Shown in pieces: positions 23,688 through 32,551 of a DNA stretch of 52,605 nt (position 1 is its first letter; the number at the start of each line of letters is the position of its first letter). The DNA is taken from NCBI GenBank assembly GCA_900549995.1, contig URQQ01000035.1, positions 1 to 52,605 of the forward strand, given 5' to 3'. The notes beneath the pieces were generated by a model. It was not told the origin of the DNA, ran no database searches, and worked only from the letters and a program-made list of their open reading frames with translations. Source of the DNA: an uncultured Lachnospiraceae bacterium (GTDB lineage: Bacteria; Bacillota; Clostridia; Lachnospirales; Lachnospiraceae). A program made the translations under genes and the position numbers.

Positions 23688-24851
23688 ATGCTTGAAGAAA
23701 AAATCATGATACAATTTCTGGAAAAATTTGATGAGCATCCTTTCCTTGTAAAGATCAAAGGAAAAGAATATCAGATCGGAGAAGGCACCCCTGCTTTCAC
23801 AGTCATCTTTCACAAGACGATTCCTCTTTCGGCTCTCGCCACAAGTACCTCTCTGGCTCTCGGAGAAGCATATATGAATGGGGATCTGGAAATCGAAGGT
23901 GATTTGTACGAAGCACTGAATCATTTTCTTGGACAGATGGGTAAATTTTCAACCGACGAACACGCACTGAAAAAACTGATGTTCACTCCCTCATCAAAGA
24001 AAAACCAACGCAAAGAAGTCAGCAGCCACTATGACATCGGCAATGATTTTTACAAACTCTGGCTTGATGATACACTGAGTTATTCCTGCGGATACTTCAT
24101 GAATGAAGACGATACGCTCTACCGTGCACAGGTCAATAAGGTAGACTATATATTAAAAAAATTATACCTCGAAGAGGGCATGACTCTTCTTGATATCGGA
24201 TGCGGATGGGGATTTTTACTGATTGAAGCCGCAAAGAAATACAAAATCAAAGGTACCGGCATCACGCTGAGTGAAGAACAGTATAAGGAATTCCAGAACC
24301 GGATCGTATCTGAAGGTCTGGAGGATTACCTGACTGTAAAATTAATGGATTACCGTGATCTTCCCAAATCAGGAATGATTTTTGACCGTATCGTAAGTGT
24401 CGGAATGGTCGAGCATGTGGGCCGTGATAATTACCAGCTCTTTCTTGACAGTGTAAAACAGGTTCTAAAACCCGGCGGATTATTTCTCCTCCATTTTATC
24501 AGCGGCCTTTCTGAACACCCCGGAGACCCCTGGATCCGCAAGTATATCTTCCCCGGCGGTATGATTCCGAGCCTCAGGGAAATCCTCTCATGCATGGCCG
24601 AAGACCAGTATCATACACTGGATGTAGAGAATCTCCGGCCCCACTACAACCGTACGCTGCTATGCTGGGAGAAAAATTACAGGGAACACATCGATGAAAT
24701 CAGAAAAATGTTTGATGAAAAATTCGTCAGAATGTGGGATCTGTATCTTGCCTCCTGTGCAGCCACTTTCCAGAACGGCATTATAGACCTTCACCAGATT
24801 CTTGTCACAAAGGGAGTGAACAACCAGCTTCCAATGGTCCGCTGGTACTAG
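23688..24851 (+). CDS. cfa: cyclopropane-fatty-acyl-phospholipid synthase
   Basis: A 387-residue SAM-dependent enzyme that adds a methylene bridge to unsaturated acyl chains in membrane phospholipids. The N-terminal part (1-100) is the lipid-binding region. The methyltransferase core shows SHYDIGNDFYKLWLD (near 110), SYSCGYF, motif I LLDIGCGWGF (near 164-173), VSVGMVEHVG, and FLLHFISG; the C-terminal FQNGIIDLHQILV is the family end. An AGGAGG box precedes the ATG at 23688. It appears monocistronic. The modification usually hardens membranes against acid and other stress in stationary phase. Confidence 0.93.
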   Translation: MLEEKIMIQFLEKFDEHPFLVKIKGKEYQIGEGTPAFTVIFHKTIPLSALATSTSLALGEAYMNGDLEIEGDLYEALNHFLGQMGKFSTDEHALKKLMFTPSSKKNQRKEVSSHYDIGNDFYKLWLDDTLSYSCGYFMNEDDTLYRAQVNKVDYILKKLYLEEGMTLLDIGCGWGFLLIEAAKKYKIKGTGITLSEEQYKEFQNRIVSEGLEDYLTVKLMDYRDLPKSGMIFDRIVSVGMVEHVGRDNYQLFLDSVKQVLKPGGLFLLHFISGLSEHPGDPWIRKYIFPGGMIPSLREILSCMAEDQYHTLDVENLRPHYNRTLLCWEKNYREHIDEIRKMFDEKFVRMWDLYLASCAATFQNGIIDLHQILVTKGVNNQLPMVRWY

Positions 24852-24874
24852 AGTGTGTTTTCATACACACTCTG
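24851..24874 (+). terminator. hairpin between cfa and the converging flavoprotein gene
   Basis: AGAGTGTGT (24851-24859) pairs with ACACACTCT (24866-24874) directly after the cfa stop. A T-run is lacking, so it may protect the 3' end or terminate weakly. A similar GTGT/ACAC hairpin lies before queC (8457-8475). Confidence 0.5.
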
Positions 24875-24896
24875 AACCATGCTCTGTCCTTTCGTA

Positions 24897-26237
24897 CTAT
24901 TCTGCCGAAAGTGCGGCCATCGTAATATAATTGTACGGCTGATTAAAATGCGGCAGGAAGAAAAGATCCAATAGCTTCAGTTTATCGATCGTCACCTGTT
25001 CCTGGATTGCCAGAGAAAACATGTGAAGTCCCATGGAAATATCATATTCCGAAGACATCTGAGCACCAAGAATTCTCCGGGTTCCCTTGTCATATACAAT
25101 GCGGATTTTCACCTTTTTATTTTCCTTCTCGATAAACCCAGGCTTCTGGTAATCCTCATAATCTGCCGCGGCTGCATCGATTCCAAGTTTCCTTGCTTTT
25201 GTCAGCGTAATTCCTGTACTCAGCATATTCAGATCAAAGATGTGGATTCCATTAGAACCTTGCACACCCGCGCCCGCCATCACAGTTCCACAGGCATTGT
25301 GAGCTGCCGTGATTCCTGAACGCACAGCATTCGTCGCAAGTGCAATATAATCAGTCTCCTGAACTGCGTTGTTATAGACTGTGGCACAGTCTCCCACCGC
25401 ATAGACACCCGGAGCACTCGTCTGCTGATATCTGTCCACAAGATACGCCCCATTTTTGAATAATGCCAGATTATCATTTCCCAACCTGCTGTTTGGGAAA
25501 AAACCAATGCCAAACACTGCCATATCAACATCATAGGCCTGCTTATCCGTGATAATCTTCCTGAGCTTTTCCTTCCCTTCCAGTTTTCGGACCATTTCCC
25601 CAAATACAAGCTTTATACCGTGCTGCCGAACATTCCCGGCCATCAGCTCTGAGAACTCGGGATCATAATAATTGGCCAGACATGTATCCGCCGAGTCAAT
25701 AAGGATGGTTTCTTTTCCCACTCTCTGAAATGCCTCTGCAAGTTCCACACCGATGTATCCCGCTCCGACCACTGCCACCTTCCGAATGGATTCATCTTCC
25801 AGCTTCTCAATCACATCCTGGGCATTCTGGAACAGCTTCACAAACTGCACATTTTGTAAATCCATTCCTTCAATATCCGGTCTTACGGGAAGAGACCCTG
25901 TAGCTAAAATCAGCTTATCATAATGCTGTCTGCACTCTTCTCCATCTTTTTCCCTGGCATACACAACTTTCTCCTCATAATCAATTTTAAACACTGGTGC
26001 TTCCATATGAACAACCGCCCCTTTTTGCTCCAGCGCTTCCTTGCTGGAATAAAAGAGCCCTTCAGAACCAGAAATCTGATTCCCAATCCACAAAGCCATC
26101 CCGCATCCCAGAAAACTGATATTGGAATTTGCATCAAATGCCACTACGTTCTTGTCGGGATAATAATCCAATATTGTATTCAACACCGCCGTCCCTGCAT
26201 GATTTGCTCCTACCACTACAATTGTTTCTTTCTCCAT
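24897..26237 (-). CDS. NADH oxidase-like pyridine nucleotide-disulfide oxidoreductase
   Basis: A 446-residue flavoprotein of the NADH oxidase/peroxidase/CoA-disulfide reductase group. It has an FAD-binding start IVVVGANHAGT with H13 (matching His10 of NADH peroxidase), a single redox cysteine C45 in ISFLGCGMALWIG, an NAD-binding VAVVGAGYIGVELAEAF (about 158-174), FAD motif GVYAVGDCA (near 280), and the dimerisation domain from about 325. The single Cys supports a Cys-sulfenic acid enzyme reducing O2 to water or peroxide; CoA-disulfide reductase is an alternative. The ATG at 26237 follows GGAGG by 8 nt; the longer frame to 26258 would include that box. It likely scavenges oxygen. Confidence 0.88.
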   Translation of the reverse strand: MEKETIVVVGANHAGTAVLNTILDYYPDKNVVAFDANSNISFLGCGMALWIGNQISGSEGLFYSSKEALEQKGAVVHMEAPVFKIDYEEKVVYAREKDGEECRQHYDKLILATGSLPVRPDIEGMDLQNVQFVKLFQNAQDVIEKLEDESIRKVAVVGAGYIGVELAEAFQRVGKETILIDSADTCLANYYDPEFSELMAGNVRQHGIKLVFGEMVRKLEGKEKLRKIITDKQAYDVDMAVFGIGFFPNSRLGNDNLALFKNGAYLVDRYQQTSAPGVYAVGDCATVYNNAVQETDYIALATNAVRSGITAAHNACGTVMAGAGVQGSNGIHIFDLNMLSTGITLTKARKLGIDAAAADYEDYQKPGFIEKENKKVKIRIVYDKGTRRILGAQMSSEYDISMGLHMFSLAIQEQVTIDKLKLLDLFFLPHFNQPYNYITMAALSAE

Positions 26238-26609
26238 CACTATGTCCTCCGTAATCATTCATTTTATCGTCAGACTATAGTATCTGTATAAATATGGAAC
26301 GTTATGCTGATGAATTTCAAACTCGTGATAATATCTTTTTAGGAATCCTTATTTCCTAAAATAAGAGCAACAGGCCGTACATTTTCTGGATCTTATTCAA
26401 TCTTGAATGGCAAAGAGTAGCATCTGAGCCATAAAAATACTCCACGTGCAGGGAATATCCTTCAAAAGCACATTCTTTATTATATGAGTCACTAATAAAT
26501 TTCATAGTAACTATACATTTGATATCCTTATGAGTATAATGATACTATTCTGAATGACAGGAGATAATTATATGAGTATGCAAAATTTCGGGAATAAGGA
26601 GTTGAAATT
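26238..26609. other. intergenic region without supported genes
   Basis: This AT-rich 370-bp stretch separates divergent genes. A 49-codon minus-strand frame (26356-26505) has no ribosome-binding site. A short frame opens with an ATG at 26571, overlapping the HxlR start in another register, behind a GGAG box. Several TATAAT-like hexamers occur around 26515-26550, but no well-spaced promoter stands out. Confidence 0.5.
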
Positions 26610-26999
26610 ATGTATCAAAAAAAATTGGAGCCAGATATTCGCTGCCCTTTGGAATACGGACTGGAATTGTTCGGCGGTAAATGGAACTCACGAATTATAT
26701 GTGTGCTTGCAAATAAGGGCGTTTTGCGATACAGCGGTCTGAGGGAGGAATTGGGAAACATTACAGATGCAGTTTTGGCCGCAACACTGAAGACTCTGAT
26801 TGCAAACAAATTGATTGTACGTAAATCTTATGATGTTATCCCTCCGAAGGTGGAATATTCACTTACTGAAAAGGGAGCGTCGGTTGTTCCGATTTTACAG
26901 AGTATTTGCAAATGGTCAGGGATTTTCTACAAAGAGGACAGTGACAATGAAATGACGCAATGCAGAAGGTGTGATTATGGGGGAGGAACTATAAAATGA
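26610..26999 (+). CDS. HxlR family transcriptional regulator
   Basis: A 129-residue winged-helix protein of the HxlR/YodB group: CPLEYGLELFGGKWNSRIICVLANKGVLRYSGLREELGNITDAVLAATLK (about 11-62) carries the family start C-P-x-E and the G-K-W helix; the wing and EYSLTEKG motif follow (about 80-92). C12 in the RCPLEY segment is where redox- or electrophile-sensing members carry their reactive cysteine, and a C-terminal CRRCDYGGG may be a second thiol or metal site. AAGGAG lies 6 nt before the ATG. It is coupled to the acetyltransferase downstream. The two genes look more AT-rich than their surroundings, perhaps acquired. Confidence 0.87.
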   Translation: MYQKKLEPDIRCPLEYGLELFGGKWNSRIICVLANKGVLRYSGLREELGNITDAVLAATLKTLIANKLIVRKSYDVIPPKVEYSLTEKGASVVPILQSICKWSGIFYKEDSDNEMTQCRRCDYGGGTIK

Positions 27000-27070
27000 G
27001 CAAATCAGAGTTAAATATCCCGGCACATATGACACGAAATAATATAAAACCACATCAGGAGGAAAATATA

Positions 27071-27472
27071 ATGCAAATAACTTTCACTAAAGAAAAAGTT
27101 TTCACAAAAGAGCAGGTACAAGATTTGTTTTTATCAGTAAATTGGGTGTCAGGGAATTATCCTTCACGGTTATATAAGGCTCTTAAAAACTCCTCTACTG
27201 TTATTACCGCTTGGGATAACGATAAACTGGTCGGTTTGCTTAGGGCGTTAGACGACAGTGAATTGGTAGCATATATCCACTATGTTTTAGTTCACCCGGA
27301 CTATCAGGGGAACGGTATTGCAGGGACAATGGTAGAGATGATCAAAAAAAAGTACAAGGATTATCTTTACATTGAGATAATGCCAGAAGAGAGCAAAAAT
27401 GCCAGATTTTATGAGAAACACCAATTTAAGATAATGCCAGATGGTGTGGCCATGCAGATATGCAATCTTTAA
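27071..27472 (+). CDS. GNAT family N-acetyltransferase
   Basis: A 133-residue GNAT domain. Motif A, the acetyl-CoA pyrophosphate loop, is HPDYQGNGIAGTMVEMI (about 77-93), preceded by beta strands and followed by YLYIEIMPEESKNARFYEKHQFK, the usual motif B end. Two starts are possible. The ATG at 27071 has AGGAGG at 7 nt and gives a normal GNAT length. The ATG at 26996 overlaps the HxlR stop (ATGA), has its own GGAGG and adds 25 residues of no known domain. The shorter form is favoured. Substrate unknown; linkage to HxlR suggests an inducible detoxification or modification role. Confidence 0.85.
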   Translation: MQITFTKEKVFTKEQVQDLFLSVNWVSGNYPSRLYKALKNSSTVITAWDNDKLVGLLRALDDSELVAYIHYVLVHPDYQGNGIAGTMVEMIKKKYKDYLYIEIMPEESKNARFYEKHQFKIMPDGVAMQICNL

Positions 27473-27565
27473 TGAAGATAATATATTAAATTAGAACATG
27501 CTCTCCCATTTCACGCCTGCATGGTTCAAAAGGAAAACTATGAAAACGAGTTTCAGAAAACAGTC

Positions 27566-27613
27566 CAGGGATGATGGAAAAAGCGTGTGCATTTTTACAA
27601 AAACATCCCTGTT
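27566..27613. terminator. loose hairpin between converging genes
   Basis: CAGGGATG near 27566 pairs with CATCCCTG near 27605, with a loop of about 33 nt. It lies between the acetyltransferase and the converging broken DUF4091 gene and might end one of the transcripts. Otherwise 27473-27646 holds nothing recognisable. Confidence 0.35.
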
Positions 27614-27646
27614 TTATCTGACGGACTCTGTCTGTACTAAATCAAT

Positions 27647-29054
27647 CTAACCACAAACCCGCCGTACCTCCAAAGCCACCCGTTCCCTCAAGTGAACCAG
27701 ATATTCCCTGTCCTCCGGATAGCTTTCAAAGGTAAACCCACGACTTTCTCCTTCATATATGATCTCCTCTACACGCTTTCTCCCCACGATTGTCTCCAAT
27801 GCACATAACGCACGGAGATCATACAGCGCTTCCCTTTGGACCTCTGCCCGGATTGAAGACCATACCTGGCCGTCTCCCGGGATATACCAGAAATGGATCA
27901 CCGGAAGGAAACGCATAGTTGGAATGGGTATCGAAAAACGGATCGACCGCCTCCTTTGAAAACATAGTATTATAAAAATTATATCCCCAGTGAAGAAACC
28001 CTTTTATATCATACAAGTACATCAGAACTCCCATGATTCGGTTCCTGGCACTGGGCATTGCAAAGAACCGATTTGGAACTTTATAGTCTTGTCCGCAGCA
28101 ATAATAAGTCCACAGACCGGATACCTCATGATCGACGAACGGCTGTATATGATCATTGGATACAACCGGATTTCCGACAAGCCCTTTCTCATAGAATGTA
28201 TAGTCACTCAGCGCATCAATGACATTCCAGTCCCTCAACAGCTCCGAAACAAGTTCCTTCGCGGCTGCGTAGTTCTCCATATCGTCTACCACTGGTTTGT
28301 CTGAGATATGGAAAAACACGTGTTCTTTATCGTATCCAAGTTCCTTCAGTTCCCTCTGCAATGCAGGGAGAAACTGCTCCAGAAAACTTTTATATTCGCA
28401 ACTGCAGGCCGGCACATGCCAACCGAAGAAGTTGACTTTTGCCCCGCTTAAATACACTTCAATTTTGGGGATCGCTTTGGCTCCCCACTGTGTAAAGAGA
28501 TGCGGAATTTCAATATATGAAATTCCATATTTATGGCAGAGCCTGCACCACCGCTTAAGCTTCGTAAAATCAAACGCATAGCTATGATCCGAAAATGTAA
28601 TATCAACGAGCTGCACGGTTCTCCGTTCTCCTCCTATGGCAGTATCCAGAGGCGGTGTAAATACCGGCGTCAAAAGCATATTTATCCCCAGTTCTTTTCC
28701 GGCCATCATTATCTGATTTTCGATAATCTTCCAATGTTCCTCGCTAAAAACTTCCACATGATAGTAATTTGCAAGACAGTCCGCATGAAACCATTCCGTG
28801 TGTATTAATTTCTGTTCCGGTAAATACATATCCAAAACATCTAAATAAAAGGATATCTGGAATGTATCCCTCTCTTTTTCTTTCAAGTGATACGCCCTGC
28901 CGTTTCCGAGCGTAATGACCGGATTCCTTCCTGAAATGTATTCCAATGTTTTAAATTTTGCGGAAGAGTAAAAATCCGCCTGTGCAATGGATTCCTCCAC
29001 GCTTTCCGGGGCCAGCCCCTGATATGTTCTGTAAATTGTTTCAGGGTATTGCAA
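27647..29054 (-). pseudogene. broken DUF4091-type protein gene (frameshift, no normal 5' end)
   Basis: The two frames together give about 469 codons that resemble DUF4091 proteins, a family found in polysaccharide-use loci and thought to be glycosidase-like. Conserved-looking stretches include FHADCLANYYHVEVFSEEHW, IEIPHLFTQWG, HISDKPV and GFLHWGYNFYN. The reading frame breaks at 27876-27881: reading one G fewer in CCCGGGAGAC joins LVYPG to DGQVWSSIRAEV, and the C-terminal part then ends at 27647. The 5' end is also abnormal: only a TTG at 29054 without ribosome-binding site, a stop 9 nt upstream, and about 80-100 N-terminal residues missing compared with my recollection of the family. A base-calling error could explain the frameshift but not the truncated start. 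Confidence 0.7.
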
Positions 29055-29087
29055 GATAGATTACACATCTATTTTGTAATACCCCTG
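29042..29087. repeat. 20-bp imperfect inverted repeat at the start of the broken gene
   Basis: 29042-29061 pairs with 29067-29087 around a 5-nt loop, with two G-U wobbles (as plus-strand RNA) and one bulged C. It overlaps the first codons of the DUF4091 remnant. No T-run follows on either strand. Confidence 0.55.
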
Positions 29088-29133
29088 ATAAATTTCTGCT
29101 TATTTATATGACATCAATTTCATCAAAGTCCTG

Positions 29134-29280
29134 CTATGCCGCGAATTCCTTAAAGTCGTCTAAGATTGCTTCTTCCTCGCTATATATATCCAGCAGTACT
29201 TTTCTCTGGATTCCAATTTCGATTACACCATGCACTGATTTTGCATCAATATAATTATTGATGCATCTCCAGCTAGGAGC
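29134..29280 (-). pseudogene. C-terminal fragment of an HPr-family phosphocarrier-like protein
   Basis: Forty-eight open codons end in a TAG at 29134. The stretch NNYIDAKSVHGVIEIG, then VLLDIYSEEEAILDDFKEF, matches the second half of HPr-like proteins (DAKS-x-x-G motif, final helix). A stop codon lies directly upstream (29281-29283), there is no start codon or ribosome-binding site, and the N-terminal half with the phosphorylatable His region is missing. It sits between the binding-protein gene and the broken DUF4091 gene, so it is a decayed member of the same operon. Confidence 0.6.
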
Positions 29281-29296
29281 TTATCCATAACTGGAG
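29267..29296 (-). terminator. hairpin after the module A binding-protein gene
   Basis: CTCCAG (29267-29272) pairs with CTGGAG (29291-29296), with partial pairing inside. It lies 17 bp past the stop codon of the binding protein and overlaps the HPr remnant. No T-run, so it may stabilise the 3' end rather than terminate. Confidence 0.4.
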
Positions 29297-29312
29297 ACAC
29301 TTTACTGTACAA

Positions 29313-30638
29313 CTATTCCTGTGCATCTGCCACAGATTGGACAGTTTCAAGCTCTTTTACCGGGTCTCCCCCTGCCGCTACATTCTGCATTGCCACCTGA
29401 ATAGCTTTCTCAAGTTCACTGCTGGAAAGCTTCCTGTTGCCTGCCGCATCTGCCACATATTTGTTTACATTGTCTATGGACTGCTGCTGCAGTTCTCCAT
29501 CCACATCTCCAGTGTAAGAGATCTCATTAGATACAGGAGAACCCTGCAGGTAATTCACCCAATACTGCTGTCCTTCGCCGTTTGCCATATACTCTATGAA
29601 TTTCATAGCTGCTTCTTTTTCTTTGCAGTCCTTATTCATACTGATCATAACATCAACGCCGGATGTTCCAAGAATCTCATTGCTGTCTGATACAGACGGG
29701 AAAGGTTCCATGCCGATGACATCTTTATTATTTTGGATTTCTGTGCCTTCCAGTTCTGAATTAGAAGGAGATGTTGGCCCTAAGTGCCAGGATCCGGTCA
29801 TAAAGAATACTGCTTTTCTTGCAAAGAAATACTGGTCACGTGCATCTGGATAAGTTGCCACGCCAAGGGCGCCATCCTCGAAAATTCCGTCGGTGAAAAG
29901 TTTCTGCCATGCTGTCATGGTATCAACAAAACACTGATCCGTCCATTTACGTTCACCTTTTTCAGCCTCATAGACCGCACCATTTTCAAATTCATTAGAT
30001 GCCTGTACAAACCAGTCAGAGTTTACCCAGTCATCGGCTGCACCTGCTGCAACACATACATAGCCATGCTCTTTAGCTTTTGCCGCTGCATCCTTCAATT
30101 CGGCATATGTAGTTGGAACTTTATCAATACCGCACTCATCCATCAGAGTCTTGTTATACATCAGCGTCGTCATACCTGCAACTAAAAGCGGCATACCTGC
30201 CATGGTCCCATCTTCTGTTGTGCATTGTTCCACCGCATTTTCATTAATCTTGTCCGACCAGCCGTCCCAATATTCGTCCGCTGTCTCTTTCATGTCTACA
30301 GAGAACTTTGCATACTGTTCCATCATGGAGCCAGTTGTCATGCCGTAGAGATCCGGGCCTGTACCAGAAGCCATAGCCACCTGCAGTTTTTCAAAAAAAT
30401 CATCCTGCTCGGTACGGGTATAATCAATTTTAATATCCGGATTCTCTTTTTCAAACCCCTCGATCAGAGCATCTGACTGGTCATTCGTCGGAAGCCAGGA
30501 CCAAAAGCTCAGTGTAACCTTACCATCTTCAGCTGCGTCCTCTTTTTTGGTTTCTTTGCCGCTTGATCCGCATCCTGCCATTGACATAACCATTGCTGCT
30601 GCAGTAAACAAGGCAAAAAACTGTTTTACTTTCTTCAT
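29313..30638 (-). CDS. sugar ABC transporter substrate-binding lipoprotein (module A)
   Basis: A 441-residue extracellular binding protein of the MalE/family 1 type. The lipoprotein signal ends in lipobox SMAGC (lipid on C23), then a Lys/Glu linker (26-38) and the first lobe VTLSFWSWLPTNDQSDALIEGFEKENPDIKIDY, which is the usual start of this fold. The ATG at 30638 follows AAGGAGG by 8 nt; a longer frame to 30689 lacks a box. It feeds the permease pair at 32552-34232. Unusually for such operons it lies after the permeases and the GH43 gene. No ATPase gene is present, so a shared MsmX/MsiK-like ATPase encoded elsewhere is expected. Confidence 0.9.
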   Translation of the reverse strand: MKKVKQFFALFTAAAMVMSMAGCGSSGKETKKEDAAEDGKVTLSFWSWLPTNDQSDALIEGFEKENPDIKIDYTRTEQDDFFEKLQVAMASGTGPDLYGMTTGSMMEQYAKFSVDMKETADEYWDGWSDKINENAVEQCTTEDGTMAGMPLLVAGMTTLMYNKTLMDECGIDKVPTTYAELKDAAAKAKEHGYVCVAAGAADDWVNSDWFVQASNEFENGAVYEAEKGERKWTDQCFVDTMTAWQKLFTDGIFEDGALGVATYPDARDQYFFARKAVFFMTGSWHLGPTSPSNSELEGTEIQNNKDVIGMEPFPSVSDSNEILGTSGVDVMISMNKDCKEKEAAMKFIEYMANGEGQQYWVNYLQGSPVSNEISYTGDVDGELQQQSIDNVNKYVADAAGNRKLSSSELEKAIQVAMQNVAAGGDPVKELETVQSVADAQE

Positions 30639-30731
30639 AATTTTTTCCTCCTTAAAAATTTGCTTTCTCTTTGTATTATTAGAATACACGAATATTCTTC
30701 CTTCATTTACTCCATTTTTTTGCCTTTTAAT

Positions 30732-32546
30732 TTAATTTTTTGTAAACCGGTATTCTGTTATTTTGCTGTTAACCAGGGAGATCTGCACTGTCCTCTCTGA
30801 ATTGTCATTCTCTCGGAGTTCAATTTTTTTACCATCTGCAATCAGCCATTCCTCTCTCCCCCGCCGAATGTAGTATACAGAATACGCACTGTCCTCGTGC
30901 TCTATAAAAATTCTCTGTCCATCACTCCATTTGAAAACTGCGCTGTTATCATGACCGCCCACTGCCTCAATCTGGAACTCCTCCATAAAATCCAAAGGTT
31001 CGCATTTCTTCTCCAGTTTCAAAGTATTTTCTATCCCCCGCAGACCACGTTTATCAGCGGTTGCCTGACTCACACGGTAGAGTTTTCCCAGATCCTGCAA
31101 CCCTTCAGCTTCCAGGACTACTCCTCTTGTCAAAGCCAAACTATGCATCTTCACCTTAGAAAAATGTGAAACGATACCTACTGTATGTTCTCCCTCATCC
31201 GTAACACCAGAATGAACTTCAAAAGATATCTTAGATGCATAGTCAATCTGAATCTCATACCTGTAAAACTTCTTTTCGATCCGGATCAGGTGAGGTACCG
31301 TATGCTCAAAACAACTTTCCAGTTTTGCGGTCAAAATACAGCTCTGAATCCCATCCACATTCTGTAAAACCTTTACTTGGTTCTTCCCGCTGCATATCTG
31401 TATTTCCAGATAATTATCGTCATTTTTATAATCAGCCAGAATGCCATAACGCATTCCGGCATGGCTGTTTTCAGCAGATATCCAGAATTCAGCAATGTAA
31501 AAGGGGCTGCCCGGGCAGATCATCTGCCTGTCTGTAACATATATATTCTTCATCTGAATCTCTGGATTGCCAGGACCCTCCTGCATCTGGGCATAAGGCC
31601 CAAAGCATACCACTTTATCTCCACTAAAATAAAGCGGTTCTATATACATCTCACGTTGTTCCTTTTCCGGATCTAGTATCTCATCCGCCTTCCTTCCATG
31701 ATAAATAATCCAGTCATCCAGCATATTGGGCGCTTTCTCTACCGTGTTGTGCCCAGTTCCCTCCACCATCTCATTCTTTTTCAGAAGAGGATACCAGATG
31801 TCATCTGACGGGTATTTTCGCCAGTCCATATCCATAAGGCTGTCCTGGCAAGCGGCAACAGTAGTTCCGACAAAATAATCTTCATTTACATAAGCATTCG
31901 CAGAATAAAGCAGCCAGAACCGCCGGCCCCGCACAATAGGAGCCGCCCCTTCAATGGTGTACCAGTCACGTCCGTCACCGAACCGGTTCTCCTCATAGAT
32001 TTCCTGCTTCAGACTTGGCAGAACCACTTCTCTTGGATTTTTGGCAAACTGCTCCGGTGTTGTCATTTCATCCACTAAAATGCAGGTTCCTGCAATCTTC
32101 TCATCTGTCCCAATCCAGTCGTTGACAGAATAGAACAGATGCAATTTTCCATCCCACATCACCGGATGGGAATCAATAGAAAATTTTTCAAAGAAAGTCT
32201 TTTTCCAGATGAACGGTCCTTCCGGCCGGTCTGACACAGCCAGCTTCAGACATTCCTCGTGACAGTCCGATGAGTCTGCAGGCACATTGGAATAATACAT
32301 ATAAAAGGTTCCATTGATATAGATAACAGAGGGAGCCCAGTAATTCCTGTATGCATCTTCCTTTATGGCATATCCCTCATATTTCCAGTTGGTCATATTC
32401 TCTGATACGCTGACCTTCACGCCAAATTCATCTGTGGCATAGCAGTAATAGTTCCCACACCAGCGCAGGATATATGGGTCCGGATTTGTGTGTCTTTCTC
32501 CATCCGAAAAAGACACTGGATTACAAAACATATTTTTTTCACTCAT
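30732..32546 (-). CDS. glycoside hydrolase family 43 protein (module A)
   Basis: A 604-residue intracellular enzyme without signal peptide. Residues 5-310 form a five-bladed GH43 propeller: base D23 in NPDPYI, pKa-modulating Asp in FSIDSHPVMW (about 125), and acid Glu in TIEGAAPI (about 202). The rest is a beta-sandwich (about 340-500) plus a C-terminal extension typical of GH43 xylosidase/arabinofuranosidase-type enzymes. It lies between permease and binding-protein genes and would cut imported arabinose- or xylose-containing oligosaccharides in the cytosol. Exact linkage specificity is not readable. The ATG at 32546 starts 5 nt after the permease stop, with AAAGGATAG upstream. Confidence 0.85.
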   Translation of the reverse strand: MSEKNMFCNPVSFSDGERHTNPDPYILRWCGNYYCYATDEFGVKVSVSENMTNWKYEGYAIKEDAYRNYWAPSVIYINGTFYMYYSNVPADSSDCHEECLKLAVSDRPEGPFIWKKTFFEKFSIDSHPVMWDGKLHLFYSVNDWIGTDEKIAGTCILVDEMTTPEQFAKNPREVVLPSLKQEIYEENRFGDGRDWYTIEGAAPIVRGRRFWLLYSANAYVNEDYFVGTTVAACQDSLMDMDWRKYPSDDIWYPLLKKNEMVEGTGHNTVEKAPNMLDDWIIYHGRKADEILDPEKEQREMYIEPLYFSGDKVVCFGPYAQMQEGPGNPEIQMKNIYVTDRQMICPGSPFYIAEFWISAENSHAGMRYGILADYKNDDNYLEIQICSGKNQVKVLQNVDGIQSCILTAKLESCFEHTVPHLIRIEKKFYRYEIQIDYASKISFEVHSGVTDEGEHTVGIVSHFSKVKMHSLALTRGVVLEAEGLQDLGKLYRVSQATADKRGLRGIENTLKLEKKCEPLDFMEEFQIEAVGGHDNSAVFKWSDGQRIFIEHEDSAYSVYYIRRGREEWLIADGKKIELRENDNSERTVQISLVNSKITEYRFTKN

Positions 32547-32551
32547 ACTCT

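Noticed and set aside
26356..26505. 49-codon minus-strand frame between the NADH oxidase and hxlR
   Set aside because: No ribosome-binding site and no recognisable domain; may be chance or a gene remnant.
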